DNA from: DASUPK01 sp963833375 | GTDB taxonomy: Bacteria; Actinomycetota; Thermoleophilia; Solirubrobacterales; 70-9 | DNA: 64,000 bases | Direction: 5' to 3' | Assembly: GCA_963833375.1 (NCBI GenBank) | Contig: CAWHXR010000001.1 | Location: 496,001 to 560,000, forward strand | Shown here: one piece after another, positions 16,513-25,133 of the stretch | Layout of the letters: the number at the start of each line of letters is the position of its first letter | How positions within the stretch are numbered: the stretch's first letter is position 1 | Notes under the pieces: model-generated | Seen by the model: only the letters and a program-made list of their open reading frames with translations | Told to the model about the DNA's origin: nothing | Database searches by the model: none | Translations under genes and position numbers: made by a program

Positions 16513-17528
16513 TGAGGCAGCTCGAGTTCATCGAGAAGGGCAAGCTCGAGTGGCGGGAGGCCCCCGAGCCGAAGATCGAGGGGGACGGCGAGGCGCTCGT
16601 GCGCCCCGTTGCGCTTGCGACCTGCGACCTCGACGTCGCCTTCGTCCGGGGGATCGCTCCGGCCGCCGGGCCGTTCGCGTTCGGGCACGAGTGCGTCGGC
16701 GAGGTCACCGACGTGGGAGATTCCGTCCAGTCCGTGAAGCCCGGGGACCTGGTCAGCGTGCCTTTCCAGATCTCCTGCGGCGAGTGCGCCGCGTGCCGCG
16801 CGGGGCGGACCGGCAACTGCGAGTCCGTGCCGCGGCTCTCGATGTACGGCCTGCCGGTGGGCCCGCAGACCTACGGCGGGTTCGCGAGCGACTCGGTGAG
16901 GGTGCCGTTCGCCGACGCGATGCTGGTCCCGGTCCCCGACGGCGTCAGCCCGGCCGCTGTGGCGAGCCTCTCCGACAACATCCCGGACGCCTGGCGAACG
17001 GTCGCCCCTCCGCTCGAGGACGCGCCGGGCTCGCCGGTGCTGATCGCGATGGGCGCCGGATCGATCGCCCTGTACTCCGTGGCGATCGCGCTGGCGCTCG
17101 GCGCGGAGCGGGTCGACGTGGTCGGCGGCCGCAAGCGCGACCGCGAGCTCGCCGAGAGGCTCGGGGCGAACCTGCTCGACGAGGAGTTCCCGGAGCGGGT
17201 CGGCTTCTATCCGATCACGGTCGACGCCAGCGCCGACCCAGCCGGGATCGCCTGCGCCCTGCGCTCGACCGACGCGGACGGGATCTGCACCAGCATCGGG
17301 ATCTACTTCCAGCCGATCCCGCTGCCCCTGCTCGACATGTTCACGCAGGGGATCACCTTCGTGACCGGCCGGCCGCACGTCCGGCGCCTGATGCCCGACG
17401 TGCTGGAGCTGGTGCGGGAGGGCAGGTTCGATCCGGACCCGATGACGGTCAACAAGGTCGCCTGGGACGACGCGGCCGAGGCGCTCTCGGACCTGCGCGC
17501 GAAGACGGTGGTCGAGCGCGCGTCCTAG
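16512..17528 (+). CDS. Zinc-dependent alcohol dehydrogenase (MDR family)
   Basis: A 338-residue medium-chain dehydrogenase. The catalytic zinc ligands lie in LATCDLDVAF and FGHECVGEV. The structural zinc lobe is the four-cysteine set CGECAACRAGRTGNC. A Rossmann domain follows with VLIAMGAGSIALYSVAIALALGA. It oxidises an alcohol or polyol using NAD(P)+; the specific substrate is not evident. The start ATG overlaps the enoyl-CoA hydratase stop, and its own stop overlaps by 4 bp the stop of a converging secreted protein gene. Together with the tautomerase and hydratase it may serve one catabolic route. Confidence 0.92.
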   Translation: MRQLEFIEKGKLEWREAPEPKIEGDGEALVRPVALATCDLDVAFVRGIAPAAGPFAFGHECVGEVTDVGDSVQSVKPGDLVSVPFQISCGECAACRAGRTGNCESVPRLSMYGLPVGPQTYGGFASDSVRVPFADAMLVPVPDGVSPAAVASLSDNIPDAWRTVAPPLEDAPGSPVLIAMGAGSIALYSVAIALALGAERVDVVGGRKRDRELAERLGANLLDEEFPERVGFYPITVDASADPAGIACALRSTDADGICTSIGIYFQPIPLPLLDMFTQGITFVTGRPHVRRLMPDVLELVREGRFDPDPMTVNKVAWDDAAEALSDLRAKTVVERAS

Positions 17529-18721
17529 GGGCTCCCGACGCCGCCGGTGTTCGCGGAGCCGGCGCCAGTCGGCGGACGGAGCGCGGCGATCTGGGGCTGC
17601 TGGAAGAGCAGTCTCATCGAGTCATCGGAGGCGAAGAAGAAGAAGGCCCCGACGCCCTGCTTGAGCGCCGGCGTCACGCAGGCGGCCGCCTGGGCGGCCG
17701 ACGTGCTCAGGATCGCCTGGCTGGCACTGGCCTGGGGGCTGTCCGTGAACGAGATCTCCATCCCCAGGTTGTCCATGATCGGCTTGGCCTTCTTCTTCAG
17801 CGGCAGCCGGATCGTCTTCTGCCGCTTCTTCTTCTTGCCAGGGATCTTGATCTTCTCGGTGATGAACTTGAAGGTGTACTGGAGGCGTAGCTGCTTGGCC
17901 CGGGCGCCGAAGCCGGCGGCGGCGCCGTTGGCGCAGGCGTCCTGGGCCTGGACGCTCATCGGTCCGAGCTTGCGCGCGCCGAGGCGAGAGTTCTTCTTGT
18001 TGAGGTCCTGCGCAATCTGCCCGTAGTTCCAGGTGCTGAGGTCCTGGGGCGCGAGGCCGGTCCGCTTGCCGGCTCCAACCGGGTTCGCCGCGACCGTGGA
18101 CATGACGTTGAAGTCCCAGCCCTTGAGCAACGGAAAGGCGATCTTGAACTTGTTGGCCCACGGCGGCCGGGTCGGATCGGTGAGCAGGCCGTCGTTCCAG
18201 TCGCTCTGCTCGTAGTCGGTGAGCAGGGCGAAGACATTCGGATCGTCGATCCCGGAGAACGCATAGCCGGCCGCATTCGGGTCGAAGCTCATCCCGTTCA
18301 GGGCAATGATCCGGTTGCAGGGGAAGGTGCTCCTCAGATCCGCTGCGAGCTGGGCGGCGACGGGGGGCGTCATCGCCGGAAACTGGCCGCTGCCCTCGAA
18401 GCGCGTGTTGAGCACGAAGATGTCCTGAGGCCGGACCCGGTTGCCCATCCCGCCGTCAGGCTTCGTATAGGTGTCGACGTTCCCCTGGGTGTTGATCCGG
18501 ATCAGCATGGTGAAGCGCTGCGCAGTGGAGCCCGTCGGCGCCAGGCCGAACGGTTGCGCCGGGCAGCCCTGCGCGGCCTTGGCTGCCACGGCATCGCTCG
18601 GCGACGCCGAGCGCCCTGCGAGGACGAGCAGGCAGAGCGCCAGAGCGCCCGCGACGACTGCGGCCGTTCGGCGGGCGCGCCGCGGCGCGCTCCCATGTGG
18701 GTGTGAGGCGACTCCTAGCAT
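17525..18721 (-). CDS. Secreted protein of unknown function
   Basis: A 398-residue protein not recognised as any named family. An Arg-rich N-terminus and hydrophobic run TAAVVAGALALCLLVLAG form a signal peptide or anchor. The mature part has four or more cysteines, the stretch RINTQGNVDTYTKPDGGMGNRVRPQ, and FNVMSTVAANPVGAGKRTG. A very basic loop follows (KIKIPGKKKKRQKTIRLPLKKK, residues about 300-320), then a glycine-rich tail. The lysine patch is unusual for a secreted protein and could bind teichoic acid or other polyanions. It is converging with the alcohol dehydrogenase. Coding is supported by the clean signal peptide and codon bias. Confidence 0.75.
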   Translation of the reverse strand: MLGVASHPHGSAPRRARRTAAVVAGALALCLLVLAGRSASPSDAVAAKAAQGCPAQPFGLAPTGSTAQRFTMLIRINTQGNVDTYTKPDGGMGNRVRPQDIFVLNTRFEGSGQFPAMTPPVAAQLAADLRSTFPCNRIIALNGMSFDPNAAGYAFSGIDDPNVFALLTDYEQSDWNDGLLTDPTRPPWANKFKIAFPLLKGWDFNVMSTVAANPVGAGKRTGLAPQDLSTWNYGQIAQDLNKKNSRLGARKLGPMSVQAQDACANGAAAGFGARAKQLRLQYTFKFITEKIKIPGKKKKRQKTIRLPLKKKAKPIMDNLGMEISFTDSPQASASQAILSTSAAQAAACVTPALKQGVGAFFFFASDDSMRLLFQQPQIAALRPPTGAGSANTGGVGSP

Positions 18722-18833
18722 TTGGACGAGTGGGGCCGGAAGCTAATGGCGCCTCTTCCCTCAACACGCGAGTCAGCTTGCAGTTGTGCGGAGGTTCGCG
18801 AGAGATGCAAGCGCGCGCGTAAGCGCGACCCGT

Positions 18834-20066
18834 CTAATCGCGAAGCCGTAGATCCACCAACGCTCCAAATGATTCGATAGCTGCGCTCAGATCGAGCGCC
18901 GCGGTGTCCTCCTCGGGGGCGTGGCTCAAGCCTCCGATCGAGGGTGCGAAGACCATTGCTGTCGGCACGTGCGGCGCCATCGAGGCCGCGTCGTGGAGCG
19001 CTCCGCTCGGCAGCTCGAACGCCGTTCCGGTGGTCCGCTCGCAGGCCTCCAGCGCGAGGGCCACGAGCCCCGGGTCGAAGGCGATCGGCTCGATTTTCCA
19101 GATCGGCTCCTCGGCGGACTCGCAGCCGCGCTCCGCGGCGGAGGCCGTGACCGCCTCGCGGGCTGACTCGTGCATCCGGGCCAGCGCGTCCGCGTCTCGG
19201 TGGCGCAGGTCGACGAGCATCGACGCGCTCCCGGCAACCGCGGTCGGGATGCCGGGCTCGAGGTCGATCGCGCCCACGGTCCCGACGCCGCCCTCGGCGC
19301 GGGCGATCCCCTCGATCCGCAGCGCCGCGTCAGCCGCCGCCAGCCCCGCATCGTGGCGGGCGTCCATGGGCGTGGTGCCGGCGTGCGAGACGCGCCCGCG
19401 AATCAGGAAGCGGGAGCGCTCGACGCCGACGCAGCCGCTCACCGCCGCGGCCCTGACCCCCTCGGACTCGAGCACGGGCCCCTGCTCGATGTGGAGCTCG
19501 AGGTAGGCGCCGATCCGCTCCAGGCGCGCACGGCACTCGGGCGCCCGCTGCAGGTCGACCCCGTTCTCCGCCAGCACGCCCGGCGCGCGGCGGCCGTCGG
19601 AGTCGCGGGCGTCGGCGAGCGCCGCCGGGTCGAGGGTGCCGGCCGCCGCCGAGCTGCCGAACAGGCTCCGGCCGAACCGGGCGCCCTCCTCGTCGGCCCA
19701 GTCGACCAGGGCGAGGGTTCGCGGCGGCCTCTCCTCCGAGCCTGCCCACGTCCGCATCACCCCGACCGCCGCCATCACCCCCAGCGCGCCGTCGAGCCAG
19801 CCGCCGTTGGGCACCGAGTCCAGATGCGACCCGACCGCCAGCGCGGGCTCCGCCTCCCCGTCCAGGTAGGCCCAGGCGTTCCCGGCCTCGTCCACGTCCG
19901 GCTCCAACGCGATCTCGGAGAGCAGCTCGCGAAGGAAGACGCGCGCCTCGCGCCACTGCTCGCCCCAGCAGAGCCGCTGCGCGCCGCCGCCATCGCCGGT
20001 GCGCTGCCGGAGCTCGCGCAGATCGGCGATCACGCGCTCCGCGTCGATCGCCGGCTCCGTCGTCAA
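18834..20066 (-). CDS. M20-family carbamoyl-amino-acid/amine amidohydrolase (HyuC/AllC-like)
   Basis: A 410-residue Zn-dependent amidase of the M20 hydantoinase/carbamoylase subfamily. Metal-ligand segments are VGSHLDSVPNGGWLDGALG (His and bridging Asp), WADEEGARFG (Glu pair), YLELHIEQGPVLE (His) and GALHDAASMA (C-terminal His). SHAGTTPMDARHD marks the lid/dimer domain. Such enzymes release ammonia and CO2 from N-carbamoyl compounds. The frame overlaps the deiminase-family gene, with start TTG at 20066 inside TTGA. This coupling, with the decarboxylase one gene further up, suggests N-carbamoylputrescine or citrulline-like substrates (inference). Family is firm, substrate is not. Confidence 0.9.
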   Translation of the reverse strand: MTTEPAIDAERVIADLRELRQRTGDGGGAQRLCWGEQWREARVFLRELLSEIALEPDVDEAGNAWAYLDGEAEPALAVGSHLDSVPNGGWLDGALGVMAAVGVMRTWAGSEERPPRTLALVDWADEEGARFGRSLFGSSAAAGTLDPAALADARDSDGRRAPGVLAENGVDLQRAPECRARLERIGAYLELHIEQGPVLESEGVRAAAVSGCVGVERSRFLIRGRVSHAGTTPMDARHDAGLAAADAALRIEGIARAEGGVGTVGAIDLEPGIPTAVAGSASMLVDLRHRDADALARMHESAREAVTASAAERGCESAEEPIWKIEPIAFDPGLVALALEACERTTGTAFELPSGALHDAASMAPHVPTAMVFAPSIGGLSHAPEEDTAALDLSAAIESFGALVDLRLRD

Positions 20067-20935
20067 CCCACGCGCTCCCGCCGCAGAGCCTGGCTCAGGC
20101 AGTGTGGACCGCCGCCGCCCAGGGTGAACATCGAGAGGTCCAGCTCGGTCACCTCGAGACCGCGGACGCGCAACGCCTCGTTCAGCTGCATCGCCCCCGC
20201 CGCGGAGATCACCCGTTCGCCGCCCAGGGAGATCGCGTTTACACCCAGCGTGAAGGCCTGCTCCGCGCTCACCTCGATCAGCTCGAAGCCCTTGCCGCGC
20301 AGCCACTCCACGGCCGCAGCGGGCAGCACCTCGGTGCAGACGGCGGCCAGCTTGTCCGCCAGCACCGCGACGAGGACGTCGATGTGGACGTAGCGCTCGG
20401 GGAACGGCTGGACGCGCGCCTCCCAGCCGTCCTCCTCGAACCAGGCGGCGAGCTGGTTCGCCGCCACCTCCTGGGTGCGGGTCTCGCCGCAGCCGATCAG
20501 CACGGCCCCGGGCTCGACGATCATCACGTCCCCTCCCTCGAGCGAGCCGGCGGTGATCATGCCGCGGATCGGGATCTCGGCCTCCTGGTGAAAGCGGATC
20601 GCGGGCGCGTACTCGCCACGCCGCCACCACTGGGCCGGCTGGGCGATCACGGTCCCATTGGGCCCGATGGCGCTCGAGTCGCGGGTGAACACCTGGTAGG
20701 GGAGGGCGGGATCCGGCTCCAGGAAGTGGCAGCGGACCTCGGCGTCCTCGTAGGCGTCGACCAGAGCCGCGTGCTGCGAGGCGGCCAGGGAGCTGTCCAG
20801 CCTGTGGCCGGCGTCGAGCGTCGCCCGCGTGATCGCGCTCGTCACGCGCCAGCGGAAGTTCTCGGGCCGGCAGAGCAGGACGTCGAGCAGCCGGCCGTGC
20901 TCAGAGTCGACGCCCCAGGCCGGGTCGGCCGTCAC
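20063..20935 (-). CDS. Arginine-deiminase-superfamily enzyme (DDAH/agmatine-deiminase-like)
   Basis: A 290-residue guanidino-group-modifying enzyme. It has the substrate-guanidine acid motif SLEGGDVMIV (EGGD, 133-136), the catalytic His-x-Asp in YVHIDVLVAV (184-186), and nucleophile Cys279 in TLGGGGPHCLSQ. An early FTRDSSAIGPNG strand matches dimethylarginine dimethylaminohydrolase relatives. The reaction removes NH3 or an alkylamine from a guanidino group, giving a carbamoyl (ureido) product. It overlaps the decarboxylase upstream by 4 bp and the carbamoyl-amidase downstream by 4 bp. By position it could be an agmatine deiminase rather than a DDAH; sequence alone does not decide. Confidence 0.9.
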   Translation of the reverse strand: MTADPAWGVDSEHGRLLDVLLCRPENFRWRVTSAITRATLDAGHRLDSSLAASQHAALVDAYEDAEVRCHFLEPDPALPYQVFTRDSSAIGPNGTVIAQPAQWWRRGEYAPAIRFHQEAEIPIRGMITAGSLEGGDVMIVEPGAVLIGCGETRTQEVAANQLAAWFEEDGWEARVQPFPERYVHIDVLVAVLADKLAAVCTEVLPAAAVEWLRGKGFELIEVSAEQAFTLGVNAISLGGERVISAAGAMQLNEALRVRGLEVTELDLSMFTLGGGGPHCLSQALRRERVG

Positions 20936-22425
20936 TCCATGACCACCCGGATCGTCTTCAGGGACCGGTCGCTGGCGCCCCTCACCAAGCCGCCGTGCCC
21001 GAGCGAGTCCGCGATATAGGCGATGGTCGGCGCGGTCAGCCGCTCGCCGGGGAGCACGTTCGGGACCCCGGGCGGATAGGCCGCGAGCGATTCCGCGGCG
21101 ATCCTGCCCTCGGCGTCGGAGAAGGGGACGACCTCCTGCGGCCCCAGAAAGGCGTCCCTGGGGGCCAGCTCCAGCGGGCCCCAGGGCGGCGGCTCGGCGA
21201 AGGCCCGGCGGAGCTCCACGTCGCGCGGCCCGATCTGCTCGACGGCGTGCTGGAGCCCCTCCACCAGGCGGTCCGCGGTGGCGGCCGCCGTCTCGCCGAT
21301 CCCGAAGACCGCGACGACCACGTTCTCGGAGAAGAGCTCGAGGACGATGTCGTCCTTGTCCCTCATCAGCTCGGCGATCCGGTGGCCCGTCGCGCCGGTT
21401 CCCCGGACGTCGATCGAGAGCCGCAGCGGGTCCCAGGCGGCCACGCTGGTCCGTCCCGCGAGCCGCTCGTCGAGCACGTCGAGCCCCTGGATCTCACGGA
21501 CCCGCTCGCGGGTTCGCTGCAGCGCCTCGAGGGTCTCGTCCAGCAACTCGTGGCCCCTGGTGGCGGCGAAGCGGCGCGCGGCGTCGAGGGAGGCGGTGAG
21601 GAGGGCGTTGGGGCTGGTGGACTCAACCAGCGTGACCGACCGGTCGATCACGTCCTCGTCGACGCGGCCGTCGTCGCCGAGGTGGAGGATGGCCGACTGA
21701 GTGAAGCTGCCGACGATCTTGTGGGTGCTGGAGAGGACCATGTCGGCGCCCCCTCGCAGGGCCCCGGCCGGCAGCCCCTCATGGAAATAGAGATGGGAGC
21801 CCCAGGCCTCGTCGACGACCAACGGAACGCCGTGGGCGTGGGCGACCTCGGCGAGCTCCCCGACGCGGGCGACCGCGCCGAAGTAGGTGGGAGAGACGAG
21901 TATCGCGGCGGTGGAGTCCGGCTCCGAGCTGAGCGCCGCGTCCAGCGCCTCGGGCGTGACGCAGTGCGCGATGCCGAGCTCCGGGTCGATCTCGGGCGCG
22001 ACGAAGGTCGGCCGCAGGCCAGAGAGGACGAGGCCGTCGATGATCGAGGAGTGGACGTTGCGCTGGACCACGACGCGGCCGCGGTGCGGCGGCCCAGTGG
22101 CGAGCTCGCCCGTGGCGTGGGCGAGGGTCATGCAGATTGCGTGGTTGCCCCCCGAGGCGCCGTTGAGCAGGAACCAGCTCCGCCGCGCCCCCCAGGCGTC
22201 CGCCGCGAGACGCTGCGCGCGCTGGAACGGCGTGGGCTGGGGCCCGACGTCGATTCCCTCGATGCCGGCGGGGACGTCGTGGAGGACCGCCGCCTCGCCG
22301 AGGGCCCGGATCAGTCCGGGATCGGCTCCCGTGCCCTTGTGGCCCGGGATGTGGAAGCGTCCGGGGTTGCGAGCCACGTACGAGACGACGGCATCGAGAT
22401 AGGGGGCTTCGGTCTGATCGGCCAC
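20932..22425 (-). CDS. Orn/Lys/Arg-type PLP decarboxylase (fold type I)
   Basis: A 497-residue decarboxylase of the bacterial Orn/Lys/Arg major-domain family without the receiver-like wing. The PLP Lys236 is in SSTHKIVGSFTQSAIL. The cofactor Asp205 is in PLVVDEAWGSHLYFH. FHIPGHKGTG at the N-terminus is the family hallmark. It decarboxylates a basic amino acid to a diamine or agmatine. With the coupled deiminase and carbamoyl-amidase, arginine is the most sensible substrate (inference). The start is GTG 22425, where the HIPGHK domain begins; the long open frame further upstream belongs to the aldehyde-dehydrogenase end. Stop and next start overlap by 4 bp. Confidence 0.92.
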   Translation of the reverse strand: MADQTEAPYLDAVVSYVARNPGRFHIPGHKGTGADPGLIRALGEAAVLHDVPAGIEGIDVGPQPTPFQRAQRLAADAWGARRSWFLLNGASGGNHAICMTLAHATGELATGPPHRGRVVVQRNVHSSIIDGLVLSGLRPTFVAPEIDPELGIAHCVTPEALDAALSSEPDSTAAILVSPTYFGAVARVGELAEVAHAHGVPLVVDEAWGSHLYFHEGLPAGALRGGADMVLSSTHKIVGSFTQSAILHLGDDGRVDEDVIDRSVTLVESTSPNALLTASLDAARRFAATRGHELLDETLEALQRTRERVREIQGLDVLDERLAGRTSVAAWDPLRLSIDVRGTGATGHRIAELMRDKDDIVLELFSENVVVAVFGIGETAAATADRLVEGLQHAVEQIGPRDVELRRAFAEPPPWGPLELAPRDAFLGPQEVVPFSDAEGRIAAESLAAYPPGVPNVLPGERLTAPTIAYIADSLGHGGLVRGASDRSLKTIRVVME

Positions 22426-22456
22426 TCGGCCGAGTGTATTTGGGCGGTCGTCCGCC

Positions 22457-23956
22457 TCAAGCCCCGTGAGGGGGCTCGCCGCCGGTGTAGCGGGAGTACG
22501 GGTACCACCACTCCTTCGGTGCAATCTCGCTCTCGATGTGGACGTGCTTGGTCTCCTGGAAGGCCTCCAGGCCCTCCCGGCCGAGCTCCCGGCCCAGGCC
22601 GGACTGCTTGAAGCCGCCGAAGGGCCCGGCGTCGTTGTCGGTCAACGGGTCGTTGAACCAGACCGTGCCCGCCTTCACCTCTCGCATGCAGCGCAGGATG
22701 GTCTTGAAGTCCTCGGTGTAGATGTTGGCCCCAAGCCCGTACGGCGTCGAGTTGGCGAGCTCGATCGCCTCGTCCAGGCTCTTCACGGGCACCAGCGGAG
22801 CGACCGGCCCGAAGGTCTCCTCGCGCAGCAGCTCGGTCTCCGCCGGCGCGCCGGTGACGACCGCGGGCGCGAAGAAGTGCCCGCGCTCCTGGCCTCCGGA
22901 ATCCCCGCCGACCACGACCTCCGCTCCGGCCCCAACCGCGGCCTCCACCTGGTCGTACACCTTCCGCCGCTGGTTCGCCGAGACCATCGGCCCGATGTCG
23001 GTGTCGCTCTTCATCGGGTCGCCGATCACCAGGCCCCTGGTGTAGTCGACGAAGGCGCTCAGATAGTCGTCGTAGACGTCCTCCATGACGTAGAAGCGTT
23101 CCGCCGACGTGCAGACCTGCCCCGAGTTGAGGAAGGCGGCCCAGGCGCCGCCCTTCGCGGCGACGTCGATCCGGCTGGCGACGTCCGAGCAGACGATGAA
23201 GGGGTCCTTGCCGCCCATCTCGAGGTTGACGCGCGCCATGCGGTCGACGCAGGCCTGGGCGACCTTCTTCCCGGTCGCCACCGAGCCGGTGAAGGCGACG
23301 CCATCTACGCGCGGGTCGGAGGCGATCGCCGCTCCGACGTCAGGCCCGCCGGCGACGAGGTTCACGACACCCGGCGGCAGCTGGTCGAAGCAGGAGGCCA
23401 GCATCAGCGTGGACAGCGGCGTCAGCTCCGAGGGCTTCCCGACAAGCGTGTTGCCCGCCGCCAGCGCCGGTGCCATCTTCCAGGCCAGGAGCAGCAGCGG
23501 GTAGTTCCAGGGCACGATGCAACCGATCACGCCGAGGGGCTCCTTGACCACGAGGGAGAGCTGGCTCGACTCGATCGAGGGGATCACCCGTCCTGCGGAG
23601 TCCCGGCCGAGCTCGGCGTAGTAGTCGAAACAGGCGGCCGCCCAGCCGACCTCGTCGGAGTTCTCGACCAGCGGCTTGCCGCCCTCGAGGGTCATCACCT
23701 CCGCGAGCTCGCCGGCTCGTGCGCGCAGGCGCGTGGCGACCTCTCGGAGCAGCTCGCCTCGGTCCACGGCCGGGGTTCGTGCCCACTCCCGCGATGACTC
23801 CCGGGCGGCCGAGATGGCGGCGTCGAGCTGCTCCGGATCGGCCGTCGCCACCGATGCGATCGTCTCCTCGGTGTAGGGGTTCTCGACCTCGAGCGGCGCC
23901 CCGTTCCCGGGGAGCAGCTCACCAGCGATCAGCAGCCGTGTCTCGGGGTCCGCCAT
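22457..23956 (-). CDS. NAD(P)+-dependent aldehyde dehydrogenase
   Basis: A 499-residue aldehyde dehydrogenase. It has the oxyanion Asn in IVPWNYPLLLLAW, the cofactor loop VAFTGSVATGKK, Glu in NLEMGGKDPFIV, and the catalytic Cys in LNSGQVCTSAERFYV. The closing motif is FGPVAPLVPV. The style is betaine-aldehyde/aminoaldehyde or succinate-semialdehyde dehydrogenase. It is the first gene of the minus-strand run, 31 bp upstream of the decarboxylase, which fits oxidation of an aminoaldehyde derived from putrescine (inference). Start ATG at 23956 is the domain start. Confidence 0.93.
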   Translation of the reverse strand: MADPETRLLIAGELLPGNGAPLEVENPYTEETIASVATADPEQLDAAISAARESSREWARTPAVDRGELLREVATRLRARAGELAEVMTLEGGKPLVENSDEVGWAAACFDYYAELGRDSAGRVIPSIESSQLSLVVKEPLGVIGCIVPWNYPLLLLAWKMAPALAAGNTLVGKPSELTPLSTLMLASCFDQLPPGVVNLVAGGPDVGAAIASDPRVDGVAFTGSVATGKKVAQACVDRMARVNLEMGGKDPFIVCSDVASRIDVAAKGGAWAAFLNSGQVCTSAERFYVMEDVYDDYLSAFVDYTRGLVIGDPMKSDTDIGPMVSANQRRKVYDQVEAAVGAGAEVVVGGDSGGQERGHFFAPAVVTGAPAETELLREETFGPVAPLVPVKSLDEAIELANSTPYGLGANIYTEDFKTILRCMREVKAGTVWFNDPLTDNDAGPFGGFKQSGLGRELGREGLEAFQETKHVHIESEIAPKEWWYPYSRYTGGEPPHGA

Positions 23957-23997
23957 GCGTCGATCGTATTGGGCCGGCGCCCGTCGCCGAAATCCGG

Positions 23998-24059
23998 GCA
24001 AGGCGGGGTAGGACGGCCAGGGGGAGAAGGAAACCGGCCGCCCTATCCGCTCGCCTTGC
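23998..24059. repeat. Long imperfect inverted repeat
   Basis: GCAAGGCG...TAGGACGGCC (23998-24018) pairs imperfectly with GGCCGCCCTATCC...CGCCTTGC (24036-24059) around a purine-rich loop. It lies in the leader region of the minus-strand aldehyde-dehydrogenase operon. No T-run is seen, so an attenuator or protein site is as likely as a terminator. Confidence 0.45.
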
Positions 24060-24101
24060 GCCGAGGCTGAAACTCGGCGGAGACGAGGCGTCCAATTATG
24101 T

Positions 24102-24140
24102 GGGCGGGCGCCGGAGTAGGGGGTCTCCGAACGCCCGCCC
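24102..24140. repeat. Strong hairpin in the sigma-factor upstream region
   Basis: GGGCGGGCGCCGGAG (24102-24116) pairs with CTCCGAACGCCCGCCC (24125-24140), 14-15 bp with one mismatch zone and an 8-nt loop. It lies upstream of the candidate stress promoter and could insulate the two divergent units. Confidence 0.5.
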
Positions 24141-24193
24141 GCTGCCTCGACTCAAGGGCCTGATTACCCCTGCCTTCAGAGCCCTAAACGTGA

Positions 24194-24219
24194 GTTTGCG
24201 CCACCCATAAACCTGGGTA
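24194..24219 (+). promoter_or_regulatory. Candidate SigB/SigF-type promoter
   Basis: GTTT (24194-24197) and GGGTA (24215-24219) are separated by 17 bp. This matches the GTTT-N14-17-GGGTA pattern of group 3 stress sigma factors, and it sits about 80 bp before a sigma-factor gene of that same group. It suggests autoregulation; the pattern is short, so chance is possible. Confidence 0.5.
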
Positions 24220-24301
24220 GCTACCGTCTGTGGGCGGCTCCGCATCACGCCTACGGAGTGAGGGCGAGTTCGCGGCCAGAGGCCGTGAGGAGCCGGGATC
24301 A

Positions 24302-25111
24302 ATGAATGAGATCGCCTCGGCAGAAATCCAGATGACTCCCATTCCCTCCCCCGGACCTCGGGAGCAGCTCGCGGGCGAGCGTCGTCTGCTCGAGCGCTAC
24401 GCCAGGGACCGGTCCCCGACAGTGCGTGAGGAGCTCGTCGAGAGATTCATGCCGCTCGCCCGGCGCCTTGCGTCCCGTTACGCCGGTGGCGCCGAGCCCT
24501 TCGACGACCTCGTGCAGGTGGCAAGCGTCGGCCTCGTCAAGTCGATCGACCGCTTCGACCCCGAGCGAGGGACCGCCTTCTCGACCTTCGCCGTCCCCAC
24601 GATCCTGGGCGAGCTGAAGCGTCATTTCCGTGACCGCGGTTGGTCCGTCCACGTCCCCCGCGACGTTCAGGAGCGCATCCTGAAGGTCGAGCGGGCCACC
24701 TCCGAGCTCCCCTCGAAGCTGGGCCGCACGCCCACCATCCAGGACATCGCCAAACGCATCGAGGCCACGGATGAAGAGGTCCTCGAGGCCATGCACGCCT
24801 CCCAGGGCCACCACGCGATCTCGCTCGACGCGACCTCGACGATGGGGGACGGCGACGAGCCCGGGCCGCTGCGCGACCGGATCGGCGCCGAGGACCTCTC
24901 CTTCGACACCGTCGAGTACGGCGAGGCGATCGGGCCCGTGCTCAAAGAGATCTCGGAGCGAGATCGCAAGGTCCTGCATCTGCGCTTCGTCGAAGACCTG
25001 ACTCAGAGTGAGATCGCCGACCAGGTCGGCGTCTCACAGATGCACGTCTCGCGAATCCTGCGCGCCACCATCGAGAAGTTGCGGCAGCGGATCCCCGAGG
25101 AAGAGCGCTGA
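24302..25111 (+). CDS. RNA polymerase sigma factor, SigB/SigF/SigG subfamily
   Basis: A 269-residue sigma-70 factor with regions 2, 3 and 4. Region 2 is EPFDDLVQVASVGLVKSIDRFDPERGTAFSTFAVPTI. Region 3 begins near RDVQERILKV. Region 4 helix-turn-helix is LTQSEIADQVGVSQMHVSRIL. It lacks region 1.1, as in general-stress and sporulation sigma factors. Its activity is likely set by the convergent RsbW-like kinase and RsbV-like antagonist just downstream. ATG 24302 follows GAGGAG; an upstream start at 24230 would add an unconserved tail. A GTTT/GGGTA promoter upstream hints at self-control. Confidence 0.95.
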   Translation: MNEIASAEIQMTPIPSPGPREQLAGERRLLERYARDRSPTVREELVERFMPLARRLASRYAGGAEPFDDLVQVASVGLVKSIDRFDPERGTAFSTFAVPTILGELKRHFRDRGWSVHVPRDVQERILKVERATSELPSKLGRTPTIQDIAKRIEATDEEVLEAMHASQGHHAISLDATSTMGDGDEPGPLRDRIGAEDLSFDTVEYGEAIGPVLKEISERDRKVLHLRFVEDLTQSEIADQVGVSQMHVSRILRATIEKLRQRIPEEER

Positions 25112-25133
25112 GGCGAGAGCGCGCGCCAGCGCC

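Larger units (their letters stand above)
23957..24301. other. Divergent intergenic region with hairpins and a sigma-B-type promoter
   Basis: About 345 bp between the aldehyde-dehydrogenase and sigma-factor starts, with no gene visible. It holds two GC-rich hairpins (23998-24059 and 24102-24140) and a candidate stress promoter (24194-24219). Both genes start at its ends, so it must contain promoters for both directions. Confidence 0.6.

Noticed and set aside
19170..20393. Plus-strand open frame of about 400 codons opposite the carbamoylase and deiminase genes
   Set aside because: Both antisense genes have complete catalytic motifs; the plus-strand translation is low-complexity Arg/Ala/Gly sequence.
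22466..23797. Long plus-strand open frame opposite the aldehyde dehydrogenase
   Set aside because: Antisense shadow of a clear family member; composition is rich in Arg, Gly and Asp with no recognisable motif. Similar shadows opposite 20932-22425, 12493-14706, 39321-40718 and 55956-60356 were rejected for the same reason.
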